From the NCBI RefSeq assembly GCF_013215345.1, contig NZ_JABSOV010000013.1, positions 1 to 64,000 of the forward strand: a stretch of DNA of 64,000 nt, in the 5' to 3' direction. Source of the stretch: Colwellia sp. (GTDB taxonomy: Bacteria > Pseudomonadota > Gammaproteobacteria > Enterobacterales > Alteromonadaceae). The notes under the pieces are model-generated. The model had not been told where the DNA came from. It made no database searches and saw only the letters and a list, made by a program, of their open reading frames with translations. Made by a program: the position numbers and the translations under genes. Of this stretch, positions 45,401 through 55,321 are shown one piece after another (position 1 is the first letter of the stretch; each line of letters begins with the position of its first letter).

Positions 45401-45962
45401 CTCGACCCGTTCTAATTAGCTCAAGAAAAAAACAACGGTCAAAGTGTTGCTGATAAAAGTGAACCATCTCATTAACAAGTTCAGTATTACCTTTTAACAA
45501 GGCTTTACCAATATCGCCTTCGCGACCACCTGAAAGTATGATCAAACCTTCTTTATATTCAACTAACCATAATTTATCAATAACAGCCTTGTTTTGTACA
45601 TGTCCACGCAGGTAGGCTTTAGAGATGAGTTCGGTTATGTTTTTATAGCCAACATTATTGGTAGTAAGTACCACAATGCGTGACAGCTCATCTTCTAGCT
45701 CATCACTTTTAACCCAAAAATCACAGCCAATGATCGGCTTGAGACCAGCGTTATGTGCAGCATGGTAATATTTCACTAGGCCGCATAAATTAGTCTGATC
45801 AGTTAGGGCTACCGCTGGCATATTAAGCTCAGCAGCTCTAGCGATGATAGGTTTAACCTTCTTTAGACCATCACACATAGAGAAATCACTATGTACACGT
45901 AAATGGATAAATTTAGGCGGCACATAAACGCTAGACTCGGTTTCGGTCGAAAGATCAGTCAT
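42408..45962 (-). CDS. dnaE: DNA polymerase III alpha subunit
   Basis: Replicative polymerase, 1,184 residues from the start chosen here. It has an N-terminal PHP domain ([16 protein letters not shown]), the polymerase active-site aspartates in [14 protein letters not shown] near 400, [13 protein letters not shown] before them, helix-hairpin-helix repeats and a C-terminal OB fold. The track starts at 45986; I prefer the ATG at 45962 because GGGGGA lies 6 bases before it and this start does not overlap rnhB. The N-terminal stretch [15 protein letters not shown] is longer than in E. coli. It forms a unit with rnhB and lpxB. Confidence 0.95.
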   Translation of the reverse strand: MTDLSTETESSVYVPPKFIHLRVHSDFSMCDGLKKVKPIIARAAELNMPAVALTDQTNLCGLVKYYHAAHNAGLKPIIGCDFWVKSDELEDELSRIVVLTTNNVGYKNITELISKAYLRGHVQNKAVIDKLWLVEYKEGLIILSGGREGDIGKALLKGNTELVNEMVHFYQQHFDRCFFLELIRTGREDEENYIHLAVALAEQQNLPVVATNEVMFLEPENFDAHEIRVAIHDGFTLDDKRRPKRYSTQQYLRSEAEMCELFSDIPEALTNSVEIAKRCNVTVTLGEYVLPDFPTEGLEINDFFIKVSEEGLEKRLDQLFDRNAEDFAQIRVRYDERLKIELEVVNNMGFPGYFLIVMEFIQWSKDNNIPVGPGRGSGAGSLIAYSLDITDLDPLEYDLLFERFLNPERVSMPDFDIDFCMDRRDEVIDHVAELYGRDAVSQIITFGTMAAKAVIRDVGRVLGHPYGFVDRISKLIPPTPGMTLAKAFEEEPKLPEIYAQDPEVKDLIDMCRILEGTTRNAGKHAGGVVISPTTITDFAPLYCDDEGKNPVTQFDKNDVEDAGLVKFDFLGLRTLTILQWAIEMADVKLLKAGKEPIDITKIDLEDRASFKVLLASKTTAVFQLESSGMKSLIEKLKPDCFEDIIALVALFRPGPLQSGMVDNFIERKHGREEVSYPDETWQHLDLKPVLEPTYGIILYQEQVMQIAQVLAGYSLGGADMLRRAMGKKKPEEMAKQRAGFEKGAIDRGVDGELAMKIFDLVEKFAGYGFNKSHSAAYALVSYQTLWMKTHFPGPFLAAVMSADMDNTEKIVTLVDECSNMDIDLLPPDVNAGQYKFTVNEEDQIVYGIGAVKGVGEGPIEAIIAARTAGGPFTDLFDFCARLDLKKTNKRVLQKLIKSGAMDSLGPKYQKGIVTEQGANRAALFESLPEAIKAAEQHAKAESLGQNDLFGLINDEQTDSRQSYKEVRAWAEEVWLDGEKETLGLYLTGHPINRYLSEIKKYSSNRLVAMQPTGRDSQAVAVGLVIGVRVLVNKRGRRWALVTLDDKSARMDIRLFPDDYDRFAELLVNDAILVCSGQVSFDDYSGGNTMTARDIMTVTAARENYLSSIDVKVDKSLIADDFIEQFAQVLTPFKEGTCPVRVFYQREEAQAMLELGVQWRVTPADMLLYELKTLLGDDCVAMEFK

Positions 45963-45975
45963 GATTTCCCCCATG

Positions 45976-46632
45976 CTATTTGTCATGATAAGTACCTAGC
46001 ACCCTAGCGACAGGTTTAAAACTTTGTCGATAGCAATCAAGTACACCATGCTCAATGATTTTTTCTAAATGTAACTTGGTTGGATAACCTTTGTGTTTGG
46101 CAAAACCATACTCAGGGTGGAGTTTATCTAGGGCGATCATTTCATCATCACGGGCGACTTTAGCAATAATGGAAGCGGCACTTATTTCGGCAACGCGCGC
46201 ATCACCTTTTACCACAGCTAGGCTAGCTATTTTAGCACTTTGTGCTTGCTCATCACGGCTTGAGCTTAAAAAAGTTGGACAGCGATTACCATCCACTAGC
46301 ACGAAATCAGGCTCTACGCTAAGCCCTGCTACAGCGCGTTGCATGGCAAGCATGGTAGCGTGCAAAATATTTAAGGTATCTATTTCTTGCGGGTTAGCGC
46401 GCCCTAATGACCAAGCAATAGCTTTTTCTTTTATTTCAATAGAAAGTAAAGCGCGCTTCTTTTCAGATAGCTTTTTTGAGTCCTTTAGCCCTTCAATCGG
46501 ATTATCTGGGTCTAGAATGACTGCCGCAGTAACCACATCACCAACCAATGGACCACGACCAACTTCGTCAACACCAGCAATACAATAGGCGATGGGATAC
46601 TCAAAATCTGGAAAAGTTTGCTTGCTCGGCAT
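45976..46632 (-). CDS. rnhB: Ribonuclease HII
   Basis: Removes RNA from RNA/DNA hybrids and single ribonucleotides. The 218-residue protein carries the catalytic Asp-Glu in [18 protein letters not shown] near residue 20, a further acidic residue in [10 protein letters not shown] near 110, and [18 protein letters not shown] near 148. It sits between lpxB and dnaE, the conserved order. It ends 13 bases before the preferred dnaE start. Confidence 0.96.
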   Translation of the reverse strand: MPSKQTFPDFEYPIAYCIAGVDEVGRGPLVGDVVTAAVILDPDNPIEGLKDSKKLSEKKRALLSIEIKEKAIAWSLGRANPQEIDTLNILHATMLAMQRAVAGLSVEPDFVLVDGNRCPTFLSSSRDEQAQSAKIASLAVVKGDARVAEISAASIIAKVARDDEMIALDKLHPEYGFAKHKGYPTKLHLEKIIEHGVLDCYRQSFKPVARVLGTYHDK

Positions 46633-46677
46633 AAATTTAGTCTTATATTATTTATTAATTACTATTGATTGAAATTA

Positions 46678-47853
46678 TTATTCAGCTAAAGGCTTAGTCG
46701 ATAAAACATCAAGTACTGCTTTGGCTGCTTGCACACTGGCATCACATTTTAGTTGCTGGTGAATGGTAAGGTAGCTGTCATTAAGCTGGCTTTGATCTTG
46801 ATATAAGCGCTCTTTGATTAACGGCACAATATTGTCAGGGCAAACTTCTTTTTGCAATAACTCCGGAACTAAAGACTTATTTGCTAATAAATTAGGCAGA
46901 GAGAACCATTTCAATTTAACCAACCAGCGAGCTAAGAGAAATGTTACTGGGCTGAACTTATAACAAATCACCATGGGTCTTTTTATCAAAGCGGCTTCTA
47001 AGGTGACTGTACCCGAGGCTGTTAATAAGCAATCACTGGCTGCCATCACCGCTTGGGTTTGATTGAGGATAACTGTTACCGGCAAGTCTGGGGCAAGCTC
47101 AGCTTTAAGGGTATTGAATTGCTCAGTGCGTTGTTCACTGATCATAGGTGCGATAAAAAGTAATTCACTATCTTGGGCGTATAATTGTTTGGCACTTTCA
47201 AAAAAGTCACTAAGTAAGCGAGATAATTCCCCACCACGACTACCGGGCATAAGTGCTAATATTTTTTGCTCTTGCGCTAAGCCTAGCTGAGCTCTAGCCG
47301 CCGATTTATCACTATGCATGGGGATATCATCGGCAAGGGGGTGACCAACAAAGGTACAAGGTACATTATGTTTATCGTAGAAGGCTTTTTCAAAAGGCAA
47401 TAAAGCCAATACCATGTTAGTTGCTTTGGCTATTTTAAAAATACGCTTTTCACGCCAAGCCCATACAGACGGGCTAACATAATGCACTGTTTTAATGCCC
47501 TGAGCTTTAAGTTTCAACTCTAGACCAATATTAAAATCAGGCGCATCAATGCCAATAAATACGTCTGGCTTATGGCTGGTAAAATAATTGCTTAAGGTTT
47601 TACGGACATGCAGTAAACGTCGGATACGGCCAAGTACTTCTACTAGTCCCATCACTGACAACTCATCCATAGCAAATAGACTTTCAAAACCAAGTGCTTG
47701 CATTTTTGGACCGCCAATACCAATAAACTCAGCATTAGGGTGTATTTTACGTAATGAAGTTATCAGGCCTGCGCCTAGGGTATCACCTGAATGTTCACCA
47801 ACAACAATAGCAAAGACAAGTTGTTGATGAGCTTTTTGATTCTGAGCAGTCAT
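46678..47853 (-). CDS. lpxB: Lipid-A-disaccharide synthase
   Basis: A 391-residue glycosyltransferase (GT19) joining UDP-2,3-diacylglucosamine and lipid X. Motifs include VGEHSGDTLGAGLI near residue 16 and FIGIDAPDFNIGLELKLKAQ near 95. Others are the membrane-facing SPSVWAWREKRI near 130 and PGSRGGELSRLL near 205. The gap to lpxA is 149 bases, unusually large for these two genes, and filled with short tandem repeats. Confidence 0.96.
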   Translation of the reverse strand: MTAQNQKAHQQLVFAIVVGEHSGDTLGAGLITSLRKIHPNAEFIGIGGPKMQALGFESLFAMDELSVMGLVEVLGRIRRLLHVRKTLSNYFTSHKPDVFIGIDAPDFNIGLELKLKAQGIKTVHYVSPSVWAWREKRIFKIAKATNMVLALLPFEKAFYDKHNVPCTFVGHPLADDIPMHSDKSAARAQLGLAQEQKILALMPGSRGGELSRLLSDFFESAKQLYAQDSELLFIAPMISEQRTEQFNTLKAELAPDLPVTVILNQTQAVMAASDCLLTASGTVTLEAALIKRPMVICYKFSPVTFLLARWLVKLKWFSLPNLLANKSLVPELLQKEVCPDNIVPLIKERLYQDQSQLNDSYLTIHQQLKCDASVQAAKAVLDVLSTKPLAE

Positions 47854-47876
47854 AGGCGTTAAAGGTACTTAAAGTG

Positions 47877-48008
47877 AACGGTACCTTTATTAACGGTACC
47901 TATAGTAACGGTATCTGTACAAAGTACAGGTATTAACGACACATGGTTAACGTACTAGGTTTAACGTACTAAATTTAATGTACCAAATTTAATGTACTAA
48001 GTTTAACG
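47877..48008. repeat. Two short tandem-repeat arrays between lpxA and lpxB
   Basis: At 47877-47921 a 15-base unit occurs three times (AACGGTACCTTTATT, AACGGTACCTATAGT, AACGGTATCTGTACA). At 47946-48008 a 14-base unit occurs four and a half times (GTTAACGTACTAGG, TTTAACGTACTAAA, TTTAATGTACCAAA, TTTAATGTACTAAG, TTTAACG). The last half-unit contains the lpxA stop codon (complement of TTA), so the array seems to have grown out of the lpxA 3' end. Confidence 0.88.
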
Positions 48009-48773
48009 AATGATGCCGCGATTAGATTCTTTGATTGAATCACAAAACAGTTGTAATTCTGGGGATTGTGCTGGCATTTCGCTGATTAGCTTTAATGCTT
48101 CATCAACGGAAAAACCTTGGCGGTACATGATCTTATAAGCACGTTTAATGGTTAAGATAGTTTCTTTACTAAAGCCACGACGCTTTAGCCCTTCACTATT
48201 TAAACCAAAAGGTTTTGCTGGTTGCCCTGACGCCATAACATAGGCAGGCACATCTTTAAGTATTAAGGCATTACCGGCTATAAAGCTATGGGCGCCAATA
48301 CGACAGAACTGATGTACTCCTACCATGCCACCAATAATGGCATGATCACCAACGTGAACATGACCAGCAATAGAAGCATTATTAGCAAAAATACAATGGC
48401 TGCCAACTATACAATCGTGGGCAACATGGGTATAAGCCATAAATAAATTATTACTGCCAATTTGAGTAATACTATTATCTTGAATAGTGCCACGGTGAAT
48501 AGTACAGGACTCACGAAAGGTATTATTGTCACCAATAACTAACTCTGTTGGTTCACCTGCGTACTTAAGATCCTGACAGTCTTCACCAATACTGGCGAAT
48601 TGAAAAATACGGTTACCTTTACCTAACCGTGTTGGGCCATTAATAACCACATGTGAGCTAATTTCACAGTTATCACCAATAACAACATTACTGGCGATAT
48701 AGGTCCATGGACCTATGGAAACATTTTTGCCAATCACTGCGCCTGGCTCAATAATAGCTTGGGGATGAATCAT
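48003..48773 (-). CDS. lpxA: UDP-N-acetylglucosamine acyltransferase
   Basis: First enzyme of lipid A synthesis, adding a 3-hydroxyacyl chain to UDP-GlcNAc. The 256-residue protein starts with hexapeptide repeats of a left-handed beta helix ([20 protein letters not shown]). It has the catalytic histidine in [15 protein letters not shown] near residue 123 and a helical C-terminal domain ([20 protein letters not shown]). It lies 48 bases after fabZ. The stop codon is inside the first unit of a 14-base tandem repeat. Confidence 0.96.
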   Translation of the reverse strand: MIHPQAIIEPGAVIGKNVSIGPWTYIASNVVIGDNCEISSHVVINGPTRLGKGNRIFQFASIGEDCQDLKYAGEPTELVIGDNNTFRESCTIHRGTIQDNSITQIGSNNLFMAYTHVAHDCIVGSHCIFANNASIAGHVHVGDHAIIGGMVGVHQFCRIGAHSFIAGNALILKDVPAYVMASGQPAKPFGLNSEGLKRRGFSKETILTIKRAYKIMYRQGFSVDEALKLISEMPAQSPELQLFCDSIKESNRGIIR

Positions 48774-48821
48774 ATGTTTAATCTTCTACTGGATAAGTGA
48801 GCGTTTGTTATTAAATAAAAG

Positions 48822-49274
48822 TTATAAGGCGCGACGTGCACACATAAGATTGGCACTACAAACTACCTTGCCATCAACCCTTGCCTCACCATAAAACTTC
48901 CACATGCCTCGACGCTCTTTAAGCAGTTCAACATGTAAATGCATGGTATCACCGGGTAATACCGGCTTTTTAAACCTAGCCTTGTCTATTGAAGCAAAAA
49001 GGTACATTTCATTATCTTCACGACCTTCTGTACTTTTAAAGCCAAGTATACCCGTTGCCTGTGCTAAGGCTTCTAAAATTAAAACACCAGGAAATATTGC
49101 TAACTCCGGAAAATGGCCAGTAAAAACAGGTTCATTTATCGTAACATTTTTTATCGCATGTAACGTTTTCCCTGGTTCATGATCTATAACTTTATCAACT
49201 AATAACATTGGGTATCTGTGCGGTATCAATGTTTTTATTTCGTTAAGATCTATTGGTTTTTTTACAGTTTCCAA
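48822..49274 (-). CDS. fabZ: 3-hydroxyacyl-ACP dehydratase FabZ
   Basis: A 150-residue hot-dog-fold dehydratase of fatty-acid synthesis. Motifs are [14 protein letters not shown] near residue 16 and the catalytic histidine and glutamate in [20 protein letters not shown] near 53. Its position between lpxD and lpxA links the partition of 3-hydroxyacyl-ACP between phospholipid and lipid A. Length and order are standard. Confidence 0.96.
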   Translation of the reverse strand: METVKKPIDLNEIKTLIPHRYPMLLVDKVIDHEPGKTLHAIKNVTINEPVFTGHFPELAIFPGVLILEALAQATGILGFKSTEGREDNEMYLFASIDKARFKKPVLPGDTMHLHVELLKERRGMWKFYGEARVDGKVVCSANLMCARRAL

Positions 49275-49401
49275 ATGAATATTCCTTGTTGGCTAGCGCG
49301 ATTAGTTAATAGAGAACTAATCGCTTACTATATATACGTCCGCATCGTCTTGAATGATGGAAGAGACTTTGCAGCATTTTACGCATTGGCGGGGTTAATA
49401 G

Positions 49402-50451
49402 CTAGTTATTCGCGAGTAATTTTTCTAACTCTTTCACTCGTTTGGATAAGCTATCTAGGCGCCTAACCCTAGCATTGGTTTTATTCCATTCTTTATTTGG
49501 CGCTGCTGGCATACCAGAAGAATAAACACCTGCGTGAGGGATATCTTTGGTTACCATAGCCATACCGGTAAAAACACAATTATCAGCAATATTGATATGG
49601 CCATTTACGCCAACCAAACCAGCAATGGTACAGTTTTTGCCCATTACTGTACTACCGGCAATGACACTACAAGCCGCCATCGCAGTATTTTCACCAACGA
49701 TAACGTTATGGGCAATTTGTATTTGATTATCTAAAATCACCCCATCTCGTATTTCGGTATTGTCCAATGCACCACGGTCAATGGTAGTACTGGCACCAAT
49801 TTCGACGTGATTACCAATAATTACACTACCCAACTGGGGGATTTTATGCCATTTGTATGGGCCCTTCACTGGCGCATAACCAAATCCATCAGAGCCAATA
49901 ACGGTATTAGCCTGAATTAAACAATGGTGACCAATTTGAACTTGATGGTAAATAGTAATATTTGCCCAAAGCGTAGTCGCTTCGCCAATTTTTACTCCTT
50001 GACCAATAAAGCAGCCCGCACCAATGCTGACGTCATCAGCTAATTGAGCGCCAGATTCAATCACGGCATTAGCACCAACACTGACATTTTTACCGATAAC
50101 AACATTATCCGCAATAACGGCACTTGCATGGATACCACAGGCAACTTTTGGCGTGCTGTTAAGTAAATTAGCAAGAATGGCATAACCCATATAAGGGTTA
50201 GCCATCACTAGGGCACTGACAGGACAAGACTCAACTGCATCGGCAGTAACAATTACTGCGCTCGCCTTGGTTGAACTAAGTTGTTGCTGGTATTTGCTAT
50301 TAGATAAAAAAGCCACCTGCCCGCTAGCTGCATTTGCTAGCGTTGCTAAGCCACTTATTTCAACTGAAGCCGCTTGTGCATCATCTAGCTCTGCTGGAAC
50401 TACTAATTTAGCATCTAGCTTGATAGCTATTTCAGCTAGGGTGTAAGTCAT
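49402..50451 (-). CDS. lpxD: UDP-3-O-(3-hydroxyacyl)glucosamine N-acyltransferase
   Basis: Third acylation step of lipid A. The 349-residue protein has an N-terminal uridine-binding domain (residues 1-100), a hexapeptide left-handed beta helix (about 105-310) with the catalytic histidine in IQIAHNVIVGENTAMAACSV near 245, and a C-terminal helix (RVRRLDSLSKRVKELEKLL). It sits between skp and fabZ in the standard order; the gap to fabZ is 127 bases without clear features. Confidence 0.96.
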   Translation of the reverse strand: MTYTLAEIAIKLDAKLVVPAELDDAQAASVEISGLATLANAASGQVAFLSNSKYQQQLSSTKASAVIVTADAVESCPVSALVMANPYMGYAILANLLNSTPKVACGIHASAVIADNVVIGKNVSVGANAVIESGAQLADDVSIGAGCFIGQGVKIGEATTLWANITIYHQVQIGHHCLIQANTVIGSDGFGYAPVKGPYKWHKIPQLGSVIIGNHVEIGASTTIDRGALDNTEIRDGVILDNQIQIAHNVIVGENTAMAACSVIAGSTVMGKNCTIAGLVGVNGHINIADNCVFTGMAMVTKDIPHAGVYSSGMPAAPNKEWNKTNARVRRLDSLSKRVKELEKLLANN

Positions 50452-50523
50452 ATCATTGCCTTTTATTACAATTATTAAGCCAATAAGTCGTATTAATAAT
50501 GATTGTTAACAGCCTATTCAAAT

Positions 50524-51042
50524 TTACTTAAGCTTACTTACATGCTCTACCACAAGATCAGTAATGCTAGCACCCGGTTTAGAGTAAACTACCGCTTGTT
50601 GAGAAAGTACTAAATCATAATCTTGTTTAGCCGCAATATTATCAACAGCTTGACGAACTAAAGCGATGATTTTATTAGTCTCTTGGTTTTGACGTTGAGT
50701 CGCTTTTTGCTGTAGTGCTTTGCCCTTTACTTGGTACTCTTGAAATAAAGACTTAATTTTAACATCTAATTCTTCTTTTTCTTTAACACTCATTAATGAG
50801 CCATCACGCTTAAGTTTTTCTTGATAATATTTAATATCTTTTTCAAGTTGAGTGATGATAGCTTTTTCATCTTTAAACTCGGCTTCTAAACTTTGCATTA
50901 AAGCTGCTGTTTGCGGAATTTTACCCATAATTTCTTGAAAGTTTACTACGGCAATTTTTTGATCAGCAGCCATTGCCGAACTTGCTAATAACATACCTGA
51001 CGCAGCTACGCCCATAACCATAGTTTTGATAACTTTATTCAA
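50524..51042 (-). CDS. skp: Periplasmic chaperone Skp (OmpH)
   Basis: A 172-residue holdase that carries unfolded outer-membrane proteins to BamA. It has a signal peptide ending in SSAMA (cleavage after about residue 25), a mature start ADQKIAVVNFQEIMGKIPQ, and long charged coiled-coil arms (residues about 50-130, e.g. KEKEELDVKIKSLFQEYQ). It is located immediately after bamA, as usual, with a 124-base gap. Confidence 0.94.
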   Translation of the reverse strand: MNKVIKTMVMGVAASGMLLASSAMAADQKIAVVNFQEIMGKIPQTAALMQSLEAEFKDEKAIITQLEKDIKYYQEKLKRDGSLMSVKEKEELDVKIKSLFQEYQVKGKALQQKATQRQNQETNKIIALVRQAVDNIAAKQDYDLVLSQQAVVYSKPGASITDLVVEHVSKLK

Positions 51043-51166
51043 CGTTGTTCCCCTTTATTTATTATTTATTATTTATTTCTAGCCATTAATAATGACAATT
51101 TTCTAGTCGGACAATATAGCAAGATTAATTCATTTAACGTAGCTAAAATCTACTGGTTAAAGTGAC

Positions 51167-53707
51167 TTAAAACGTTTTACCAATATTAAAGCTAAAGCCT
51201 TCTGTATCGTCACCTTCTTCTTCTCTAATTGATTTAGAAAAACTAAAAATCATTGGCCCCATCGGTGAAAGCCACTGAATTGATATACCTACTGAACTAC
51301 GAAAACGTGTTGGATCAGAAAAATCAACAATCTTCTCGTACTCATTCGGCGCTAGATCTTGGTAATCGGCTACATTAAACTCGGTATCCCAAACACTACC
51401 TGCATCCCAAAAAATACTAGTACGGACACTATTACTATAACTTTCATCTAAAAATGGTGTTGGCACTATCAACTCTATACCCGCAATTGCCATAGCATTA
51501 CCACCAACAGAGCTTGGGCTAACATAAATAGAGGCATTGTCAGGACCTAAACAACAGCCACCTGGAATTGATTGTGGCGTACGATATATTGCTCGTGGAC
51601 CAATAGTATTGTTTTCAAAACCACGTAAGGTATCTGCGCCACCAGCACTAAAATTTTCCCAGAATGGTAACAATTGGTCATTACCATCAACGGTTCCGTA
51701 ACCATTGGCATAACCTAGCTGTATGCGAGTTAACACCGACCACTTTTGACTACGAGTTAATGGGAAATAAAACTTGGCATCATAATTTAGTTTGAAATAC
51801 TGTAAATCAGACTTTGGTGAGGTCATTTTTGCATTAAATCTTTGTGATGAACCTGCCGTTGGGAAAGTACCACGGTTTAAAGTACTACGAGATAAACCGG
51901 CATTTAAATCTAATGTTTTAAAAGTTAACTGACCATCGGGATCATTAGGGTCAGCATAAATATCATAGAAGTCTTGAATTTGATCATAGGCTTGCAATTG
52001 TGATATTTGGTTAAACTTCCAACCGACACCAAAGTTTAATCGTAAGTATTCATTAACTGGGAAGCCCCAATTTAGACCAGCACCAAAGGTTTTATTTTTA
52101 TAATCAACCATATTGGCATTACCGGCATCGTATTCGCTATAGTAAACTTGTCCGCCAAGAGAAATGGCATCGACAGTAAAATACGGGTCGGTATAAGAGA
52201 TGGTGGCACTTTGTTGATAATAATTTTTGGCGACATTAAAACCAAGCTGGTTACCTGTACCTAAGAAGTTATTTTGCTGAACGCCAGCGTTTAAGCTTAA
52301 TTTGGTTTCTGAGCCATAACCAATACCCGCATTAAAAGAACCTGATGGTTGCTCTTTTACGGTAAAGTCAATATCAACTAAGTCGTCTTCGCCTTGAATT
52401 TGTTTCGTTTCAAACTCAACAGTTTCCATGTAAGGCAGACGCATCAACCAAGATTTTGATGACTCTACCACGCCATTGGATAACCAAGCCCCTTCCATTT
52501 GACGCATTTCACGGCGCAAAACATTATCAGCCGTGACATGGTTGCCGGTAAAGTTAATGCGATTAACATAAACACGTTTACCTGGGTCAATGGATATAGA
52601 TAATTTAACGGTATGATTTTCATCATCAACTTCAGGAATGGTTCTTACTTTAGGGTAAGCATAACCGTAACGTCCTAAAAACTTACTAATAACCTCTTCG
52701 GTGTATGTGACTTCTGCACCGTTATACAATTCATCTGCTTGCAGAGGGTTTATGGCACGAATAGTATTTTCAAAACCAGCCATATCACCAATAAAGTCAA
52801 CTTCACTAATAGTATAAGTCTCCCCTTCGCTGACATTTAGCGCGATATAAACCGCCTTTTTATCTGGGGTCATTGATACTTGAGTAGAGTCTACTTTAAA
52901 ACGTAAATAGCCGCGGTTAAGATAATAACTATTAATTGTTTCCATATCTCCTTGCAGCGCTTGTTTCTGGTACCTATCTTGCGCCATAAAGTTCCACCAT
53001 GGCGAATCAAAGCTCAACTCTATTTTATCTAATATTTCTGCATCAGAAAAAACTTCATTACCGACAATGTTAATTTGTTTAATGGAAGCGGAGTCGCCTT
53101 CAACAAAAGTAAATTCTAAGATAACTCGATTTCTCGGTAAATGAGTGATTTTAGCGGTAACTTTGGCATTATATTTACCGACACTGTGGTAAAAGTTTTC
53201 TAAGCCCATTTCGATGCCTGAAATGACAGTACGATCAAGGGTTTCACCAACACGAATATTACTACCATCAAGGCTTTCGGTTAACTGCTCATCTTTAAGA
53301 TCGCTATTACCGTCAAAGATTATATCACTGATAGTTTCTCGCTCTTTTACCCGATAGACCAAGCGGTTGCCATCACGGTAAACACGGATATCATTAAAAT
53401 GACCCGACTGATAAAGTGACTTAATTGATTGTGATATTCTAAATTCATTAATATTATCACCAACATTAAAGGGAATATGAGTTAATGCAGCACCTAAAGC
53501 AACTCGCTGCAAGCCCTTAACTTCGATATCTTCAACTTGAAAGCTGAGTGCAGCTTGGGCGCTTTGTGCCGATGTACTTAGGGCATCATGCTGCAGACCT
53601 TTACCGTTAATATCTTTAACTTGAAAGCCTGTTTCAGCTTGAGCATTTTGTGTCGATGTTCCTAGTGCACCTAACAGGAGGGCAAAGGCAATTTTTTTCA
53701 TGATCAT
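51167..53707 (-). CDS. bamA: Outer-membrane protein assembly factor BamA
   Basis: Central Omp85 insertase, 846 residues (E. coli 810). It has a signal peptide ending AQA near residue 24, five POTRA domains to about 455, and a 16-stranded barrel to the C-terminal phenylalanine (FNIGKTF). The lid-loop signature is readable as GGADTLRGFENNTIGPRA. The N-terminus is odd: residues 15-42 and 43-70 are a tandem duplication covering the end of the signal peptide and the first POTRA strand (FQVKDINGKGLQ and FQVEDIEVKGLQ). This adds 28 residues ahead of the normal POTRA1. Confidence 0.95.
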   Translation of the reverse strand: MIMKKIAFALLLGALGTSTQNAQAETGFQVKDINGKGLQHDALSTSAQSAQAALSFQVEDIEVKGLQRVALGAALTHIPFNVGDNINEFRISQSIKSLYQSGHFNDIRVYRDGNRLVYRVKERETISDIIFDGNSDLKDEQLTESLDGSNIRVGETLDRTVISGIEMGLENFYHSVGKYNAKVTAKITHLPRNRVILEFTFVEGDSASIKQINIVGNEVFSDAEILDKIELSFDSPWWNFMAQDRYQKQALQGDMETINSYYLNRGYLRFKVDSTQVSMTPDKKAVYIALNVSEGETYTISEVDFIGDMAGFENTIRAINPLQADELYNGAEVTYTEEVISKFLGRYGYAYPKVRTIPEVDDENHTVKLSISIDPGKRVYVNRINFTGNHVTADNVLRREMRQMEGAWLSNGVVESSKSWLMRLPYMETVEFETKQIQGEDDLVDIDFTVKEQPSGSFNAGIGYGSETKLSLNAGVQQNNFLGTGNQLGFNVAKNYYQQSATISYTDPYFTVDAISLGGQVYYSEYDAGNANMVDYKNKTFGAGLNWGFPVNEYLRLNFGVGWKFNQISQLQAYDQIQDFYDIYADPNDPDGQLTFKTLDLNAGLSRSTLNRGTFPTAGSSQRFNAKMTSPKSDLQYFKLNYDAKFYFPLTRSQKWSVLTRIQLGYANGYGTVDGNDQLLPFWENFSAGGADTLRGFENNTIGPRAIYRTPQSIPGGCCLGPDNASIYVSPSSVGGNAMAIAGIELIVPTPFLDESYSNSVRTSIFWDAGSVWDTEFNVADYQDLAPNEYEKIVDFSDPTRFRSSVGISIQWLSPMGPMIFSFSKSIREEEGDDTEGFSFNIGKTF
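53498..53665 (-). repeat. 84-base tandem duplication at the bamA 5' end
   Basis: Two units of exactly 84 bases (53582-53665 and 53498-53581) encode 28 residues each: LGTSTQNAQAETGFQVKDIN... and LSTSAQSAQAALSFQVEDIE.... On the plus strand both contain ACTTGAAAGC followed by a similar CAGCTTG...TTTTGTG/TTTGTGCCGATGT stretch. The frame is preserved. Divergence shows that it is not a recent or assembly-made copy. Confidence 0.9.
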
Positions 53708-53941
53708 AAATTATAAACTTCGTTACTTCTTTTTATAAAAACTATTAGCTACACACTCAAGACATTACTATTGCGCTAACTCTCAACTAAAATCGTAAAT
53801 AAACAATTCATCTTTGCATATTCTCTAAGACACATCCTTGAAGTTGGTCTATTAAACTTTCTCCCGTATTGCGCTCAACTTTCCCTCTAAAGGCGGTAAC
53901 AGTATCACAGCTAGCAGGAATAAGTGTTGTTCTTGCTTACG

Positions 53942-55300
53942 TTACCCTAAAACCCGACTAAAATCATTGAATAAGCCAATGGCCATTAACATCAACAATG
54001 CCAATGCACCAAATTTAAAGCCAGCTTCTTGAATCTTCTCGGGCACTTCTTTCCCGGTAAAAAGCTCTATAACATAATAGAGTAAGTGTCCGCCATCAAG
54101 TACTGGTAATGGTAAAAGGTTAATTATTCCTAAATTAATACTAATTAGCGCTAAAAAGCCTAGAAAATAAACAAAACCATGACTAGCACTGCTACCTGCT
54201 CCTTGAGCAATACCAATGGGTCCACTTAAATTCTTAACGGATACATCACCGGTGATTAACTTACCAATCATACTAAATGTTAAGGTGGTTAAATTCCAAG
54301 TTCGTTGTGCACTTTCCTTTATCGCCTCAATTGGGCCATACCTTAACTCAATTAATAGTGACTCTGGCCAGGCATCTACTCTAGGTGCTACACCTATATA
54401 ACCAATAACTTTCCCAGCTTGCTCAACACTGTTAGGCGTCACAGCTAAAGTCAGTAGCTCACCATTTCTTTTGACGGTGATTAAGACTTCTTCTGCTGGA
54501 AATTGTTTTATTTCCTTAGCAAAGCTTTGCCAGTCACTTGTCTTTACATTAGCCACTGAAATAAGGGTATCACCCACTAATAACCCTGCTAATGCTGCCG
54601 GACTTTCTTCTGCTACCGCGGATAATTCATTATGCACATTAGGCCTGAAAGGGGTAATACCTAGACTGGTAAGCGCTGAGGTTTTATCCGGTGAAAACTG
54701 CCAGTTACGGGTATCTAAAATAAAGCTAGAAATATATTGGCTATCTGCTTGTTTGGTATTTATGGTGATTTTGTCATTGCCAATTTGTCCAATAAGCGCC
54801 AGATTAACTTCCTGCCAATCTCGAGTAACATTACCGGCAACACTAACAATTTCGCTGTTATTACTTAGTTTAGCTTTACCCGCAATTGAGCTTGGCGCTA
54901 TATCACCAATCACAGGTTTTACCCCAGGCACGCCAATTAAGAACATCAGGTAGAAAGCAAATAAAGCAAAGATAAAGTTAGCTAAGGGCCCTGCCGCAAC
55001 AATGGCTATGCGTTGATAGACGCTTTTGCTATTGAAAGTTTTATCTTTATCTTCAGGCTGAACATCATCAACACGTTCATCGAGCATTTTGACATAACCA
55101 CCAAGTGGTATCATGGCCAAAACATATTCAGTGCCATCTTTAGCTGTTTTGCGCCAGATTGCCCGGCCGAAGCCAACAGAAAAACGTTCAACTTTAACGC
55201 CGTTCTTTCTAGCAACCCAAAAATGACCATATTCGTGCACTGTCACTAAGATGCCCAACGCGACAACAAATGATGCTAGGTTCCACAAAAAATCAAACAT
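53942..55300 (-). CDS. rseP: Site-2 intramembrane metalloprotease RseP
   Basis: Cleaves the anti-sigma factor RseA and signal-peptide remnants in the inner membrane. The 452-residue protein has the zinc motif VTVHEYGHFWVA near residue 20 and two PDZ domains (near 120-190 and 215-285). The third-ligand motif NLLPLPVLDGGH lies near 395, and four membrane helices are visible. It sits between dxr and bamA, the standard order, 21 bases from dxr. Confidence 0.96.
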   Translation of the reverse strand: MFDFLWNLASFVVALGILVTVHEYGHFWVARKNGVKVERFSVGFGRAIWRKTAKDGTEYVLAMIPLGGYVKMLDERVDDVQPEDKDKTFNSKSVYQRIAIVAAGPLANFIFALFAFYLMFLIGVPGVKPVIGDIAPSSIAGKAKLSNNSEIVSVAGNVTRDWQEVNLALIGQIGNDKITINTKQADSQYISSFILDTRNWQFSPDKTSALTSLGITPFRPNVHNELSAVAEESPAALAGLLVGDTLISVANVKTSDWQSFAKEIKQFPAEEVLITVKRNGELLTLAVTPNSVEQAGKVIGYIGVAPRVDAWPESLLIELRYGPIEAIKESAQRTWNLTTLTFSMIGKLITGDVSVKNLSGPIGIAQGAGSSASHGFVYFLGFLALISINLGIINLLPLPVLDGGHLLYYVIELFTGKEVPEKIQEAGFKFGALALLMLMAIGLFNDFSRVLG

Positions 55301-55321
55301 GTTATTTATTACCCTTTAGCA

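Noticed and set aside
45963-45986. Earlier dnaE start overlapping rnhB
   Set aside because: Possible, but the ATG at 45962 has a much stronger ribosome site (GGGGGA at 6 bases); kept only as the alternative.
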